A stretch of 64,000 bases of DNA from Symsagittifera roscoffensis (lineage: Eukaryota; Xenacoelomorpha; Acoela; Convolutidae). This document shows, piece by piece, positions 39,626 through 52,060 of this stretch. The DNA is taken from NCBI RefSeq assembly GCF_963678635.1, contig NC_087066.1, positions 38,075,755 to 38,139,754 on the forward strand, written 5' to 3'. The translations under genes and the position numbers were made by a program. Position 1 is the first letter of the stretch, and the number at the start of each line of letters is the position of its first letter. A model generated the notes under the pieces. That model ran no database searches, was not told where the DNA came from, and saw nothing but the letters and a program-made list of their open reading frames with translations.

Positions 39626-40240
39626 TCGGTCCATATTTCATCGAAAGATTAAAAAAACTTTTTGAGTTAGTTAATTATTTTTAGATTGATCAAATTCCAT
39701 ACTGGAATCACTTCCAGAGTTATTTGTCATGTTCTGAGTTCCTGAATTTCACACGAGAGGCTGTTCTGTCTGATTATCTTGAGATAAAGTGAGTTAGAGT
39801 TAATACATCTGAAATGGATTAAACACACAATGTCTATTAAACAGTGACAAAATACCCACCATTCTGTAACATTTGTTCGCACAAAGCACAAATGAGATTG
39901 AGAAATATAGGTCCTCACATCATTTGCGCAAGACTCAGGGACACTATCTGTAACAGTCGCCTACTTAAGTCACATATGAGCTTAAGAAAAATGAGCCCTA
40001 TAACCATTGGCTCACGAGACAGGGACAGTATCTCTTGTGTTTTTCTACCTCAAGCGGTCGGAGCCGATTCAGTTCACTTGCGACATGAGACTACAAACCG
40101 TGTTACAGCTTAAAGGTTACTACCAAAATACCTCACCCCCCCCCCCCACTCTTGAAATAAGAACGCCCCCATTCTCAGGTCTCGAAATAACTAAGACACG
40201 CGAACGCCGTTAAAAACAGGGTCGGAACCTAACGTAAACC
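39626..40240. other. No gene seen; weak tandem repeat and C-run
   Basis: 39871-40050 contains two diverged ~97 bp units (GGCGCAAGACTCAGGGACA-like and CACGAGACAGGGACAGTATC). A run of C lies at about 40136-40147. Confidence 0.35.
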
Positions 40241-42366
40241 GTTAGTTTTTCATTGGACAGGGGGCCTTTGCTTGAACTTATAATTTGAAACTCATTGCTT
40301 GAATTAAAACTTATTTTTGTTTCAAGTTTCTTGAGTTATGTTTAATAACCCCAAATAAATTCTAGAGTTGCTCTTCAATGTAGTTACTCGATCCTAGAGG
40401 TCGTGTCGGTATGTAAGTGCCCAATTTAAATTTCTTGAATGTGTTTTATGTTATTATGTTAGGGAGAGTTATTAGGTTGATCCATCTGAAATGGATCCAT
40501 CTGCAAACTTCTGTAAATGCCCACTGGCACTGTATCTTGAGAACGCACTCAACATTCTGAGGGCTCACTGACAGACGACGACACGCGATGAGGACATCGA
40601 TCTTGAGTCCGAGTAGTATGTGCCAGTCAGTCATATTTGGAAGTTTGACCTTGAGCTGAACGTTTAATCTTGATTTTGGGGAGAAAAGAATTTTTTCAAA
40701 ACTCCGAATTGAGTCTTTCATGCTCAAGTTTCTCGCGATAACTAAAAAAAAACAAAAAGAAATCAATCGGGAGAATCGAGTAATACTCGCGGGAAAGTAG
40801 CTGAAAATTAGTGGAATAAAATTGCTATTCGCAAATTTACTATAACTCGAACGAGAGTAGAGCTGTCTTGTTCCTGGCAGAGAAACAGGAGTGACGGAGA
40901 ACAGATAGAAGGAGCGTTCGAGTGGACCAGAGCGAACCTTGAATGGAAAAAACAGGGACTTCGATACCGACAAACTTCCGGTATCGGTATCGGGCATCTA
41001 ATTTGAAGTATCGGTATCGGTATCGTTTTGGCTGCTTAAGTGGTATCGGTATCGTTTTTTCTGAAAATAGCTTTTGATTATCGGGAAAAGTATCGCTTTG
41101 TATTGTATCTTAAAATAGACTCAGAAATAAAAAACCTTTTGTCGAACATTTTTATTTATAACAAAACAAATTTAAAGCAAATGCTGACATTTATTTAGAA
41201 ATACATTGCGCGAGTGGGTAGCCGGGCTCATCTGACCTTGAAGGTAATTTTTTGAGAGCCGAACTCAAGAAACCAGGCGCTCGGCGTCTACGTTAGATGA
41301 CCCAAAGCCGTCCAGGGCATTCAAATATCAAATCCTGTTGATTGCTGCTCGCGATCCTTGAAACTCTTGTAACTGGATTCCGGGTTGGTATATCCATGCT
41401 CACCGCCGTCAATATTAGGCACCACCTTGTGTCGGATGTAATCATGAAATTCTCCGTCTGCGTAAAGCAGTGCTTTTGCAATCATATTAGGTGAATTCCA
41501 TTTGTCCCATACGCTTTTTATCGTTTTTACCGAGTGGGTTTCTGGGAGCTGAAGCTGATCTGTGTTTCAGAAACTTAAGAATACTAAAAGCTGTTTTTGC
41601 GCCCGCCGAGTGTTCTTGTAGATCCATAGTACATTCCTTAAGTGTAACCATGTAGTCAATATCGGAGATCTTAATAACAATGAGCTCTAGTCGGTTACTA
41701 AGATGCATTGTTATTTCGCTAGAACCACACACGCCGTCATAGTTAATTAGCCCAAGACATTGGCAATTATTGAATTATTCAAATTCTCGATATCCGAGCC
41801 ATCGCCTGGCAAAGTTTCGTCAATGTTAGTATCAGTGTCATCCATAATCCATTATCACACAGTTATCACCAAAACAAAAACAGCTAGTTTAAAACTGCCT
41901 TCTAAAAAATCAAGCAAAGAAATCAAAAGAAGATAGAGCGCTCCGTGAACGCAAAAATTTAAGGTGACCGAAAATAAGGTGAAAACTTAAAAGGTGAAAT
42001 TAAGGAATTTAAGGTGAAAATTATAATGACCGACCGAGCAAAAACTGACAAAGTATCGGAATTTAAAATTTCAAGTATCGTTTCTATCAAAAATTGCGAT
42101 AAATCCAGATCGAGTATCGAAGTATCGGAGACAAAAAAAATATTGGTATCGAGTATCGATATATCGATGTATCGAACGATACTATCGATATAGTATCGTG
42201 CTCCCTGGGAAAAAAGGACAGCTGACGCTGTCCAATGGTCCAGATAGAAAACTTATTGCTTGAATTAAAACTTTTTTTTTCAAGTTTCTTGAGTTATGTT
42301 TAATTACCCCAAATAAATTCTAGAGTTGCTCTTCAATGTAGTTACTCAATTTTAGAGGTCTACAAA
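40241..42366 (-). repeat. Repeat R1, inverted copy A, plus start of a second unit
   Basis: On the minus strand this copy runs from 42366 to about 40447 and is interrupted by the hAT-like insertion at 40953-42207. It is followed by the first ~200 bp of another R1 unit (40446-40241). Without the insertion it is about 665 bp, matching copies C and D. The units begin with CGACACGACCTCTAG and contain TTATTTGGGGTAATTAAACA and GGTTCGCTCTGGTCCACTCG. The start of a new unit directly after the first suggests a head-to-tail arrangement. Confidence 0.75.
40953..42207. mobile_element. hAT-like DNA transposon, degraded
   Basis: It is bounded by CAGGGA and TCCCTG and flanked by the exact 8-bp duplication GGAAAAAA (40945-40952 and 42208-42215), the hAT hallmark. 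Inverted subterminal sequence is rich in GGTATCG/CGATACC repeats. Minus-strand coding fragments remain: an acidic start at ATG 41845 (MDDTDTNIDETLPGDGSDIE), frames 41732-41487, and a fragment around 41485-41315 (ALLYADGEFHDYIRHKV). None makes an intact transposase, so it is probably non-autonomous. Confidence 0.8.
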
Positions 42367-43041
42367 CCGACACGACCTCTAGAATCGAGTAACTACATTG
42401 GAGAGCAACTCTAGCATTTATTTGGGGTAATTAAACATAGCTCAAGAAACTTGAAAAAAAAAGTTTTATTTCAAGCAATAGATTTTCTGTCTGGACCATT
42501 GGACTGCTTCAGCTGTCCACTTTTCCATTCAAGGTTCGCTCTGGTCCACTCGAACGCTCCTTCTATTTGTTCTCCGTCACTCCTGTTTCTCTGCCAGGAA
42601 CAAGACAGCTCTACTCTCGTTCGATTTATAGTAAATTTGCGAATAGCAATTTTACTCCACTAATTTTCAGCTACTTTCCCGCGAGTATTACTCAATTCTC
42701 CCGATTGATTTCTTTTTGTTTTTTTTTTCAGTTATCGCGAGAAACTTGAGCATGACAGGCTCCATTCGAAATTTTGAAAAATACTCTTTTGTCCCCAAAA
42801 TCAAGATTAAACGTTCAGCTCAAGGTCAAACTACCAAATATGACTGACTGGCACATACTACTCGGACTCAAGATCGATGTCCTCAACGCGTGTCGTCATC
42901 TGTCAGTGAGCCCCCAGAATGTTGAGTGCGTCTCAAGATACAGTGCCAGTGGTCATTTAGAGAAGTTTGCAGCAGATTTAACTTTACCAACAACCGAAAA
43001 TTCACAGCCATGCAAAATTGTCACATTATCGCTGAACAGTA
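42354..43041 (+). repeat. Repeat R1, copy C
   Basis: This copy of about 690 bp forms a palindrome with copy A, centred near 42361-42367. It contains a strong-looking intron 3' end (pyrimidine tract ending in CAG at about 42731) followed by a short ORF with LPNMTDWHILLGLKIDVL that is also readable in copy A. It ends at AACAGTAAT, where fragment sequence from the decayed coding region begins. Confidence 0.8.
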
Positions 43042-43924
43042 ATGACATGGGCATTTTCCGTGCGTCAAGTTGATGCTCCGGATTTTGCGCTCTCCCGAAG
43101 CTTCAAGCAGAGGTTCGAATTCCATCATCTTCGCGTATGTCACGCCATCGTTGTCTTTCCAGTCGTATTCTGCCTCTTGAATTCACTAGCATTCTTTTTT
43201 TCCAAAATCAAAAATCTTCCCCCCAGATCTCACTCAAGTCCTCCCTTCCATCTCCAGGCACCGCTCCTAACATCTTCTGCAACAACTGATGTGAGTGATG
43301 CGACATCCTCGCCAAGCGCACGCACTTGCGCATTGAGAAAGCCTTGTCGATCAGCACCCTCTGACTAAATGCTTCCAACATCGCCATGTGTGCCGGATAA
43401 GGGCTTCCGCATAGGTTAGCCATGACTGATCCCACCAGAGACTTTGCATTCATCGGTAGACTGTAGGCCTCGCTCACGGGAAACCCAATTTCCGCCTCAA
43501 GAGCGATTTTCCATCCCCTGATGTGCTTCTCAACCATCTGCAGCACTCAAGGCCAAGACTCCACGCCTAACGTCGTCACCAGATGGTGCTCGGACTCTAT
43601 CATCTCCAGTGAATGTAATCTACACATCCTTGAGCAGAATCCCAACGCCGTTGCCAAATTCACGGTGGTGCTTGCGTAATACCAGTCACTATTTGCACCT
43701 CGCTCTTCTCCTTCTCAGTGATGTCACAAAACCAGGTGGCCAGATTACCCCTTTGAAAGGATTGTATCCGGACACAAGATCGTCCATCACAAGAATGCTC
43801 TCCACCTCCTCTCGCTAGATCAAGACGTCTGCCCGGCTCTATCTTCTTTACTAACTTATCCGACTTGCTCGTCACTTCCTTGGGTTACACTCGGTGAGGC
43901 AGGATCACTTTATGTATCATTCAA
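43042..43924 (-). pseudogene. Third, partial copy of the decayed coding region
   Basis: It is nearly the same as 45629-46545: matching frames include SEAYSLPMNAKSLVGSVMAN and KCVRLARMSHHSHQLLQKML. It is sandwiched between R1 copies C and D. Sequence present at 44610-45628 in the longer copy is absent, so this is an internally deleted derivative. Small indels break the frame. Confidence 0.75.
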
Positions 43925-44610
43925 GAAAATTAAATTGGGCACTTACATACCGACACGATCGAGTAAATACATTGGAGAGCAACTCTAGCATTTATTTGGG
44001 GTAATTATACATAACTCAAGAAACTTGAAAAAAAAGTTTTAATTCAAGCAATAGATTTTCTGTCTGGACCATTGGACTGCTTCAGCTGTCCACTTTTCCA
44101 TTCAAGGTTCGCTCTGGTCCACTCGAACGCTCCTTCTATCTGTTCTCCGTCACTCCTGTTTCTCTGCCAGGAACAAGACAGCTCTACTCTCGTTCGAGTT
44201 ATAGTAAATTTGCGAATAGCAATTTTACTCCACTAATTTTCATCTACTTTCCCGCGAGTATTACTCGATTCTCCCGATTGATTTCTTTTTTTTTTTTAGT
44301 TATTGCGAGAAACTTGAGCATGACACGCTCGATTCAAAATTTTGAAAAAATACTTTTTTGTCCCCAAAATCCAGATTAAACGTTCAGCTCAATGTCAAAC
44401 AACCAAATATGACTGACTGGCACATACTACTCGGACTCAAGATCGATGTCCTCATCCGTGTCGTCGTCTGTCAGTGAGCCCCCAGAATGTTGAGTGCGTC
44501 TCAAGATACAGTGCCAGTGGTCATTTACAGAAGTTTGCAGCAGATTTAACTTTACCTACACCTGAAATTTCACAGCCATGCAAAATTGTCACATTATCGC
44601 TAAACAGTAA
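43925..44610 (+). repeat. Repeat R1, copy D
   Basis: Direct copy of R1 with the same start (ACCGACACGATCGAG), pyrimidine-CAG-like tract and downstream sequence as copy C; its frame is broken by small changes. Copies C and D flank the 43042-43924 fragment in direct orientation, which is LTR-like in layout, although no TG...CA ends are evident. Confidence 0.75.
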
Positions 44611-44999
44611 TCAAAATCTGCATCCAACTGCACCCTGAATTCCAATTTTATAATCTATTCATTAACATTTCTTATGTCCTATCCAATCAGAAAAAAATGT
44701 CATACAGCATTTTGATTTACATAGTAATTATAGTATATTAAATACAACATTTTGTATGTTAAATTTTCTTTTCGCTGCCCTCAGATTTCATCTGAGTTCA
44801 CACTCAAGCCATTTTTTCCTTTCACGCTCAAAGCTCAAGAACCAATTCCTGAGCATCCTGCTCAGTTGGAGCCCCCGTCTTCGAGGTGTTGGGTCCGGAT
44901 GCACTTCGAGGTGTTGGGTCCGGACACCGTAATTCGCCTCGATAATTCTTCTTCATCATCGGAACTGATCACGATTTCTTCCCATGCCTTCAGCTGTTC
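44611..44999. other. No gene seen
   Basis: Transitional sequence between R1 copy D and the decayed coding region. A short duplication, TCGAGGTGTTGGGTCCGGA, occurs at about 44881 and 44908. Confidence 0.35.
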
Positions 45000-45628
45000 C
45001 TAGGCTCGCATCCATTCCTTTTGCTCTTGCAATCTCTTCGCCTGGTTCGGTAGACTCTTCAAGTAAAAGGAGTTGTGCAAAATCAAGCTCACGTTCTTCG
45101 CCAAGCCCTCCTCCAATATTGATTCCCTCGCTTTGGTATTATCTCTAGACACTTTACCAACCCTTTTCCAACCCGTGGTTATTGCATTGCGATGGATTAG
45201 CAAGGGTCTCCTGAAGGCCTCCGGCCCGATCTTGTCCAGGAACCGACGTTATTTTTTTTATGCTTCTTCAAGTGATTCTTCGTCAACGTGTACAGCCAAG
45301 ACGTCAGTGTCGCCCTAAACCATGAGAGGAATCGTATGCGACTCCACGCGTGCCTCACCTCCATGGGTAGAGCGAATACTTAGCTTGCAGTCTCAAGCAA
45401 CTCAAGCCTACGGCTATAGTCAGTCGCATGTATCGATTCCACCGTTGGTGTCTTCGACTCCCGATACTTCGTTAGGTTCTCCTCAATCCATCGCATTGCC
45501 GGCATCGAGCTCTTCACAAAAAGAGTGACCTTCTTTCGATGGTCGGGTAGCCCCATTGACCAAATTTTCTCCCCATCCCATATCAAGCAGACGTTCGACT
45601 GTTCCGGGTGCTATACTGTCTGTGCCAG

Positions 45629-46279
45629 TCAATGACATGGGCATTCCCCGTGCATCAAGGTGATGCTCCGGATATTGCGCTCTCCCGAAGCTTCAAGCAG
45701 AGGTTCGAATTCCATCATCTTCGCGTGTGTCACGTCATCCTCATCCACGGCTTGGGCATTATTCGTTGTCTTTCCAATCGTATTCTGCCTCTTGAAGTCA
45801 CTAGCATTCTCTTTTTCCAAACTCAAGAGTTCTTCCCCCCGGATCTCACTGAAGTCCTCCCTTCCTTCTCCAGGCACCGCTACTAGCATCTTCCGCAACA
45901 ACCGATGTGAGTGATGCGACATCCTCGCCAAGCGCACGCACTTGCGCATTGAGAAAGACTTGTCGATCAGCACCCTCTGACTAAATGCTTCCAACATCGC
46001 CATGTATGCCGGATAATGGCTTCCGCACAGGTTAGCCATGACTGATCCCACCAGAGACTTCGCATTCATCGGTAGACTGTAGGCCTCGCTCACGGGAAAC
46101 CCCAATTCCGCCTCAAGACCAATTTTCCATCCCCTGATTTGCTTCTGAACCATCTGCAGCACTACAGGCCAAGACTCCACGCTTAACGCCGTCACCAGAT
46201 GGTGCTCGGACTCTAGCATCTCCAGTGACGGTAAACTACACATCCTTGAGCAGAATCCCAACGCCGTTGCCAAATTCAC
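45629..46279 (-). pseudogene. Decayed-region segment, 216 codons
   Basis: This is the longest open piece of copy 1, containing GFPVSEAYSLPMNAKSLVGS and FSMRKCVRLARMSHHSHRLL. A second version at 43042-43924 is shortened by indels. Conservation between the two copies is high. Function is unknown. Confidence 0.5.
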
Positions 46280-46532
46280 GGTGGTGCTCGCGTAATACCA
46301 GTCACTATTTGCACCACGCTCTCCTCCTTCTCAGTGATGTCACAAAACCAGGTGGCCAGATCCCCCTTTGAAAGGATTGTATCCGGACACAAGATCATCC
46401 GTCACAAGAATGCTCTCCATCTCCACTTGCTAGATCAAGACGACTGTCCGGCTTCATCTTCTTTTACTGGCTTATCAGGCTTGCTCGTCACTCGTCACTT
46501 CCTCGGATTACCCTCGGTGAGGCAGGATCACT

Positions 46533-46991
46533 TTATGTATCACGTTCAAATTCCCCAGAACCTCGTTCTTCGCTGGCGAGAGCCTCATTCGCTCGCCCCG
46601 TGACTTCTTTGCTTTGACTCGCCTGGGAAGGTTGGCACCAAGATGGTCTCAGCAACTTCCAAATAGTTCCCAGGTTCGTGGACAACACGTTGTCTTCGCC
46701 TCCCAGCCTCAGCTCCACCTTCTTACCAGAACGCGGCACACTGATGACTTCTGGTATCTTCTCAAGTAGCAGACCTAGTCTCGGTTTCTCCCTTTCCGTC
46801 TGATGAATCTCGACTATTCTCTCTGTCCAGAACTTCAACAATTCCGCCACCTCAAAACTCATATAAGCAACCCCAGCCTCCGGATCCATGAAAGGGTTGT
46901 AGGATATCCCCATCGCACCGGATACGTACTGGTACTCTCCCCGCTTCGTGGGCTTCGAATATTCCTCTGCCAGAGCCATGTTACGATGCAC
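46533..46991 (-). pseudogene. Decayed-region segment, 152 codons
   Basis: Open frame with MALAEEYSKPTKRGEYQYVS and SFEVAELLKFWTERIVEIHQ. The upstream frame remains readable (KFGEDHDVHRNM), so the ATG is not a genuine start. No family is recognised. Confidence 0.45.
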
Positions 46992-47351
46992 GTCATGATC
47001 CTCGCCGAATTTTTTGTTGGAGAACTTCCGTATCTCATCAAGCTTTCCATGATTCTCCAGAGACTGCCTTGAGGTACACGCTCAAGATGCCGGTTGAGAC
47101 TCGCTTTTCCATCGCTTTATTTCATGTCATATTCTGACTACATGCCTGGACGGTGGTGTCGGGCATCACCGACATGATTCATCTCAAACAACAGGTAGCA
47201 TCTTTCCTCCGCGCCAGAGTTAGTCCCGAATTGTCTCGAGCAATATGCTGAATCAACATCTGATACACGCGCAAGCCCTTGTCACCTAACCTGGGTCTGT
47301 CGCATGAAGTCAGCACCTCCAACTCCACTCCTGCCAAGCTCCACCTGAAAA

Positions 47352-47861
47352 TCAACTGCCCCGCCGTCCTGACAAAAGATTCGCCATCAATGGTTGTGCC
47401 GATGAGGGTGTCCTCATCTCTTCCTCAAAATACTCCAGCAGCAAAGTCTCCCAAGTTCGTCCCAGCTGATTCCCCAACTCCAGCTTGTTCGCTTCAGCTC
47501 TTTGTTGGGTAGCCCAATTACGACGCTTCCTGGATATCCTGCGATCAAGTTTCTTCAGGCAACTTTCCAATTCTTTCGTGGTTTCTAGGGCTATCCACCA
47601 GGGGTGAGCGGTGTTTTTTGTTGCTCCTCTCTCAAGAAGGTCACTTGTCACCTGTTTCCCTATACTCTGGCGTTGAGTCGGGATCCAATCCTTGCCAACA
47701 TCTACTTGCCACATCTGTATACTGGAGGAACCCCTTTTTGCATTCGCCTTCTGCGGTTTGAAGTCTTCTTCGTTCCCGGAGTCGTCGAGGCCTCCATTTC
47801 GACTAACACTTAGGCCAAACTCTGGGCCGCTAAATTGCTCTTGTAGGCCGCCGTCTTCCAC
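47352..47861 (-). pseudogene. Decayed-region segment, 169 codons
   Basis: Polar, with a basic helix (KKLDRRISRKRRNWATQQRA) after an acidic/Gly start (NGGLDDSGNEEDFKPQ). Only its first part is in the second copy (53617-53901), because the duplication breakpoint falls here at about 47665. Confidence 0.45.
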
Positions 47862-48902
47862 CTTGCTAGAACCATGGGAGTCGTCTCCTTCAAGTTCGCT
47901 TCTTCTACCTCCCGTTTCCTTTTCCTAGGCCTGACTCCTTTGCTCGGGGGCGTAATCACAATCATCACTGACTCCACTTCTTTGTCCAGATCTTAGTTTA
48001 TCCTACTCTTGCCTCCACCCTCTCTAGCCTTGGGAATAGTAATTTTAATATCAATTATACTCTTATCATCAATTTCAACCCTAATTTCCTTATTCTCAGT
48101 TTTTTCATTTGGAGTAGAGCTATTTTTTCATTATTTCGCCTCGGTACTCTGCCTTTGTTCCCTCAGGCGTACCATCTTCTGGAGCAGCTCTCCTCTCGTT
48201 TTCTCATCTATTCCAGTGGCCATCAGGACAGTTTTTCCAAATCCCTCTACAGTGTCCCACAACTCTTCGTTGAAATCGTCCAAATTGACTTTATGTTCAA
48301 CTTTCTGATTGAATTCGCTCAAGAAATCCTGCCATGCTTTTTCATCCAGCGTGTTCAGGAACATCCACTTGTTCCCACCAAAGGCGTTTTTTTTCCTTCA
48401 CTTCATTGCTCAAGAGCACCATCCCCATGGTATAGGGTTCACTCGCCAGAGGCAGCTCAAGATTCTAGCGGGGAGACGCCAAGGGTAGGGTTGCCATGTC
48501 CGCCCAGTCATCACCATTCAAGTCTTGCAACAGCTCACGCGTGGTGCGAGGACTAAAATTCCCGGTCACTGCTCCCTCGTCGGGCATAGTCCCCAACTCC
48601 ATTTCTTCTCCAGTTTCACTGAGGGTTTCGTCCATAATTTTTCCCTCTCCTGACTCAGCTTGATCTCTCTCCAAGGCATCCTTGAATCTGTTTTCTACGG
48701 GAAGGCTTCTTCTATCCCCTGGGGTGCCGACTGACAGACAGGGGTGAAGGTGTTGCTGGGTCCGTTACTTTGTGTTCAGTGAGGTGCACATATAAGGTCA
48801 CTGCCGTGTCCAGTTTTTGTCCATCCTGTCGCAACTCCACCTCCTCCAATCCATAAGGTGCTAGATGTTTTCTCGTGCTGCACTTCATGCCATCCTTCAG
48901 AG

Positions 48903-49475
48903 CTATAAAATCTTCCTGCATATGGGCATTCTGCTCTTGAATCCAGCCTTCTCAAGCGTCTTCAGAACTCCCCGAATTTCATACTTAGGAGGCATCAAAC
49001 CCCGCATCTTCTTTGCATGAGTAGTCCACGAATTTATATTAATTTCGCGAGTGTGAAAGTACACCGCTGCCGAATATCCGATGAATAAGGGGTCCCAGCT
49101 GTCCGTGAACACATTCTGCTGCCGCTCTACCACTTCTCTCGCATGTATCGTCGGGACTACCATCGGGCTATTCATTCCCAACGTCATCTGTCTCACCGTC
49201 GGGAACTCAGGGATCGCAGCGGGTAGTACGTCCCGCTCAAGAATCGTTTCTAGCTCTTTTTTCGCAAACCCAAAACTCTTCGTCCTTGCCGGGATCCTCA
49301 TGACCTCTCCCGTGTTTCGTCCCATTGGATTCAAGTTCCGGAACTCCGGGTAGGCCTCGATGGGACCTTCTCGTTTTTCCCCCACCCTGAACTGCAACTG
49401 GCCCCTGAAAATGAGCACTATTAACTCATTCTTCATTTTCCCGAACAGCACCGTTTCACTCAGCTGTCTTATCAC
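48903..49475 (-). pseudogene. Decayed-region segment, 190 codons open in copy 1
   Basis: It begins near IRQLSETVLFGKMKNELIVL and includes FRNLNPMGRNTGEVMRIPAR. It may be joined to the 49524-49778 frame by a 51-bp GT-AG intron (49482-49532). In copy 2 a 23-bp deletion near 55085 splits it. The function is not recognised. Confidence 0.5.
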
Positions 49476-50032
49476 GTCATCCTGCTTACATCAATTCAGC
49501 GCCGTCCCATCCAGAATGTTGATTTAACTCACGTGTACCACTGAATGTTGAGACGCCGCCACAAGTGGATCCGGGAAGGCATACGTCACGGCTGGCCCGT
49601 AGACACAGTTCACCAACTCCCCCAGTCCTCTGATCATTCCCAAGGGATCGGATCTCATCGCCAGACCAAAGTCGGTTAGGAGAGGTATGTCTCCATTTGC
49701 CTCCCTCATCTCTTCTCTAGTCTTCGGATTCCTTTCCTCGCCTGTCAAGTACCGGTTCTGCATTAAGAGATATTCCACCAGCAGTGTCTTTAGCCTGGCA
49801 GCAAATTTGTGTCTTCAGCCCGCCAGCCCGGAAGTGTCTTCAGACCGGCAGCAAAGGCGTGGGCCTTTCTCACCTACAGGATTTCGCCACACTTCATCAG
49901 TCGATGAAACGCCGTCAGGTTCCCATGCGTCAAGAGTACCAACGTCAAATATCCGTCGATCCTTAGGGTCTCTACACGTCTGCTAAACATGTTTGCCGGA
50001 CCCATGTTGAATAAGTACCTGGGGTATACCAG

Positions 50033-50359
50033 CTACAAGGCTAGTAGGAGGTTGATGGGCATGCTCAAGAGGTCCTGCACAAATGCCACGAAGATGGTAA
50101 TCCCCGCGTAAAACAATTTATCCATGTATTTCTTCTCCCAGCATCGACTCAAGAATCTCAAGATTTCGTATGTCTTCCTGGTCATCAGTTCACTCTTCGC
50201 ATGCTCCCTCCAGAAACAGCCGATGGTGACCTCATTGGCTGACGTGACAAATCTCCCCGCAGTCATTTCTCTCTTCTCTGCTATCTCAAGCTGCTCCTCC
50301 AGCAACTCCCAGATCTGCTTAACCAGGGGAGGTGCGCTCTTCCTCGTCTTGTCCGTCAC
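50033..50359 (-). pseudogene. Decayed-region segment, helical
   Basis: It is in frame with the previous segment across one TGA. It contains KQIWELLEEQLEIAEKREMT and TYEILRFLSRCWEKKYMD followed by a hydrophobic stretch (AGITIFVAFVQDLLSMPINL) that may be a membrane helix. The equivalent in copy 2 is longer (55806-56438). Confidence 0.5.
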
Positions 50360-50422
50360 TTTCTCCAGTCTCGGTGTTAGAAATGGCCCCCTGCTGCTGC
50401 TCTTGGCTGCCGCTACATTCTT

Positions 50423-51446
50423 TCATTCAATGTTTGGCCCTCTCGCACTGCTGGTAGAGCTCGTTATCGTAAGATCCATGCTCCTAAACGACAAACTGGC
50501 TGTCAAATGGGTTATCACGCGATGATCGTCCCGTACCTTCGGGTTGAATTTCATTTGCCGGGCAAGATTCGACACCTCAAGACAAAGGACCTCATCCAAC
50601 ACAATCAAGATTTCCGCGAGCTCATAAAAGCCTCTCAGAGCATGGGACACATCCGCCTCTGCTGCCGCCACTTCCTACTTCTGTAGCCTCAAGTTTAACA
50701 GCTCTAGCTCACGATTCGATGCTGCCATTAGCATTCGCCATCCGTTGCCTTCTGCTATCAGGATCAACATTGCATACACGAACTGCAGAGCTGGTGGCAT
50801 GCCTGCGTAACCTTGCGATGAATCAAACACCACCTTCGTTTTTGATCCCAACCGGGAAGCTACCAACTCCTGCACTTCGTTCATAGCTGCAAACAGCTTC
50901 TGGATCGCCTCCCAGATCTTCTTTGGCGTCGGCTCTCCACTCCTCAAGTGCTCAAGTAGTTTCACTGCGTGTAGGTGGTCGTTCATCCCCGCAAATAACA
51001 ACAGCTCTGGCTCACATTGCGTCTCCAACTTTATTGCCACAATCAGAGTCAGCATCTGGTAATAGATATACCAACGTTTCCGGCCAAAACAATTTCGGGG
51101 ACGTCCCCTCGAAGTCCGATCCCGCTACAATGATGGCTCTCGCTGCTCCAGTATCTGATTGATCATAAACTGCCATCGTCTTGGCCAGCTGCGAGGTTCC
51201 ATAGGATCTCCCCTACCTTTGGTCTTCGGCCAGCTTTGGACCCGTATATGCAGTGTCACGAAGCCCCATACTTTTCGGCTCAAGAAGTTTCTCCTCTGCC
51301 CTCAGCTGCGCGCGAATCGCCACTCTGATCCTGGCTATGCTGGTTCGATGCTTCGGATGCTCTTCTATGAGACCTGGGCTCCCCAGCTCCTTGAGGGGCC
51401 TGTAGTTGACTGGCCCCATTATAGACCTCTTGGGAATCCCCGTCAA
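50423..51446 (-). pseudogene. Decayed-region segment with GMND motif, copy 1
   Basis: It corresponds to 56474-57487 in copy 2 but is broken by an extra 10 bases near 51100. Frames 51055-50675 and 50671-50423 carry LLFAGMNDHLHAVKLLEHL and CLEVSNLARQMKFNPKV. The reading frame continues past TGA 50423-50425 into the next segment. Confidence 0.55.
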
Positions 51447-51572
51447 GTCGGCAGTCTCCAGTATATTGGCTCAAGAAAAGTGCACCTCGTGTGCCTTCAG
51501 CCAATCCACTTAATAATGATTGCTCAAGTCCTCATGTGACAGACGCTTGAGTCCCAGGACCTCCACTAGCTC

Positions 51573-52060
51573 TTATCTACAGGCCAGATCCTCGAGATCC
51601 TGATCTTTCACTCGCTCCAGGTACTGGGCTCCGCTCGCTTCTCCAGGACCTTCTGGCTTCTTCTTGTTGTCAACCACCACTACCGATGACACTACCGCTT
51701 CATCCACTTCCATCCTCGACTCTGGTCTCGATCTTGTCACCGCGGGTTCAGTCATTCACTTCTTTTTTCTCTCCTTGCTGTTAGCGAACTCTTGCTGTCT
51801 CCTTTGTAGTCGATCGATTTCTGATTTCATCTGCTCGCAATTCACCGCAATTTCTTGCAATTTCTGGGCTCGGTCCCATTCAGCCCTCAATAAATTCAGA
51901 TCAATAACCGATTGGTCCCGATCGAGAATCGCTTGGTCCCGATCGAGGTTCGCCTGAACTCGCTCAAGATTCGCTTCGTACTTGTCCAGGTTGGCTTTCT
52001 CACGTTACCTCTGGGCTCTTTCCATTTCCCTTTTCAGGTTGCTGAGATCCGGATATGTTG
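51573..52060 (-). pseudogene. Coiled-coil segment of the decayed region
   Basis: The frame encodes a heptad-rich stretch (NLERVQANLDRDQAILDRDQ, then AEWDRAQKLQEIAVNCEQ) ending in a basic patch (SKERKK). An in-frame TGA follows, then an ATG and a further 59 codons to 51573. A TAA near 52006 also interrupts the frame. Long amphipathic helices suggest oligomerisation. This part is absent from the second copy. Confidence 0.55.

Larger units (their letters stand above)
47665..51503 (-). repeat. 3.8-kb duplicated block, copy 1
   Basis: It is nearly identical to 53703-57540 at an offset of about 6.04 kb, in direct orientation. Differences include a 23-bp indel near 49050/55085, a 10-bp indel near 51100/57148 and a replaced stretch near 50395/56405. 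The blocks diverge abruptly at TACTCT.GCGTTGAG on the left and CCTTCAG on the right. Confidence 0.9.

Noticed and set aside
40446..40997. 183-codon ORF as a host gene
   Set aside because: It lies entirely in R1 copy A and runs into the hAT end; only a short part is readable in another R1 copy.
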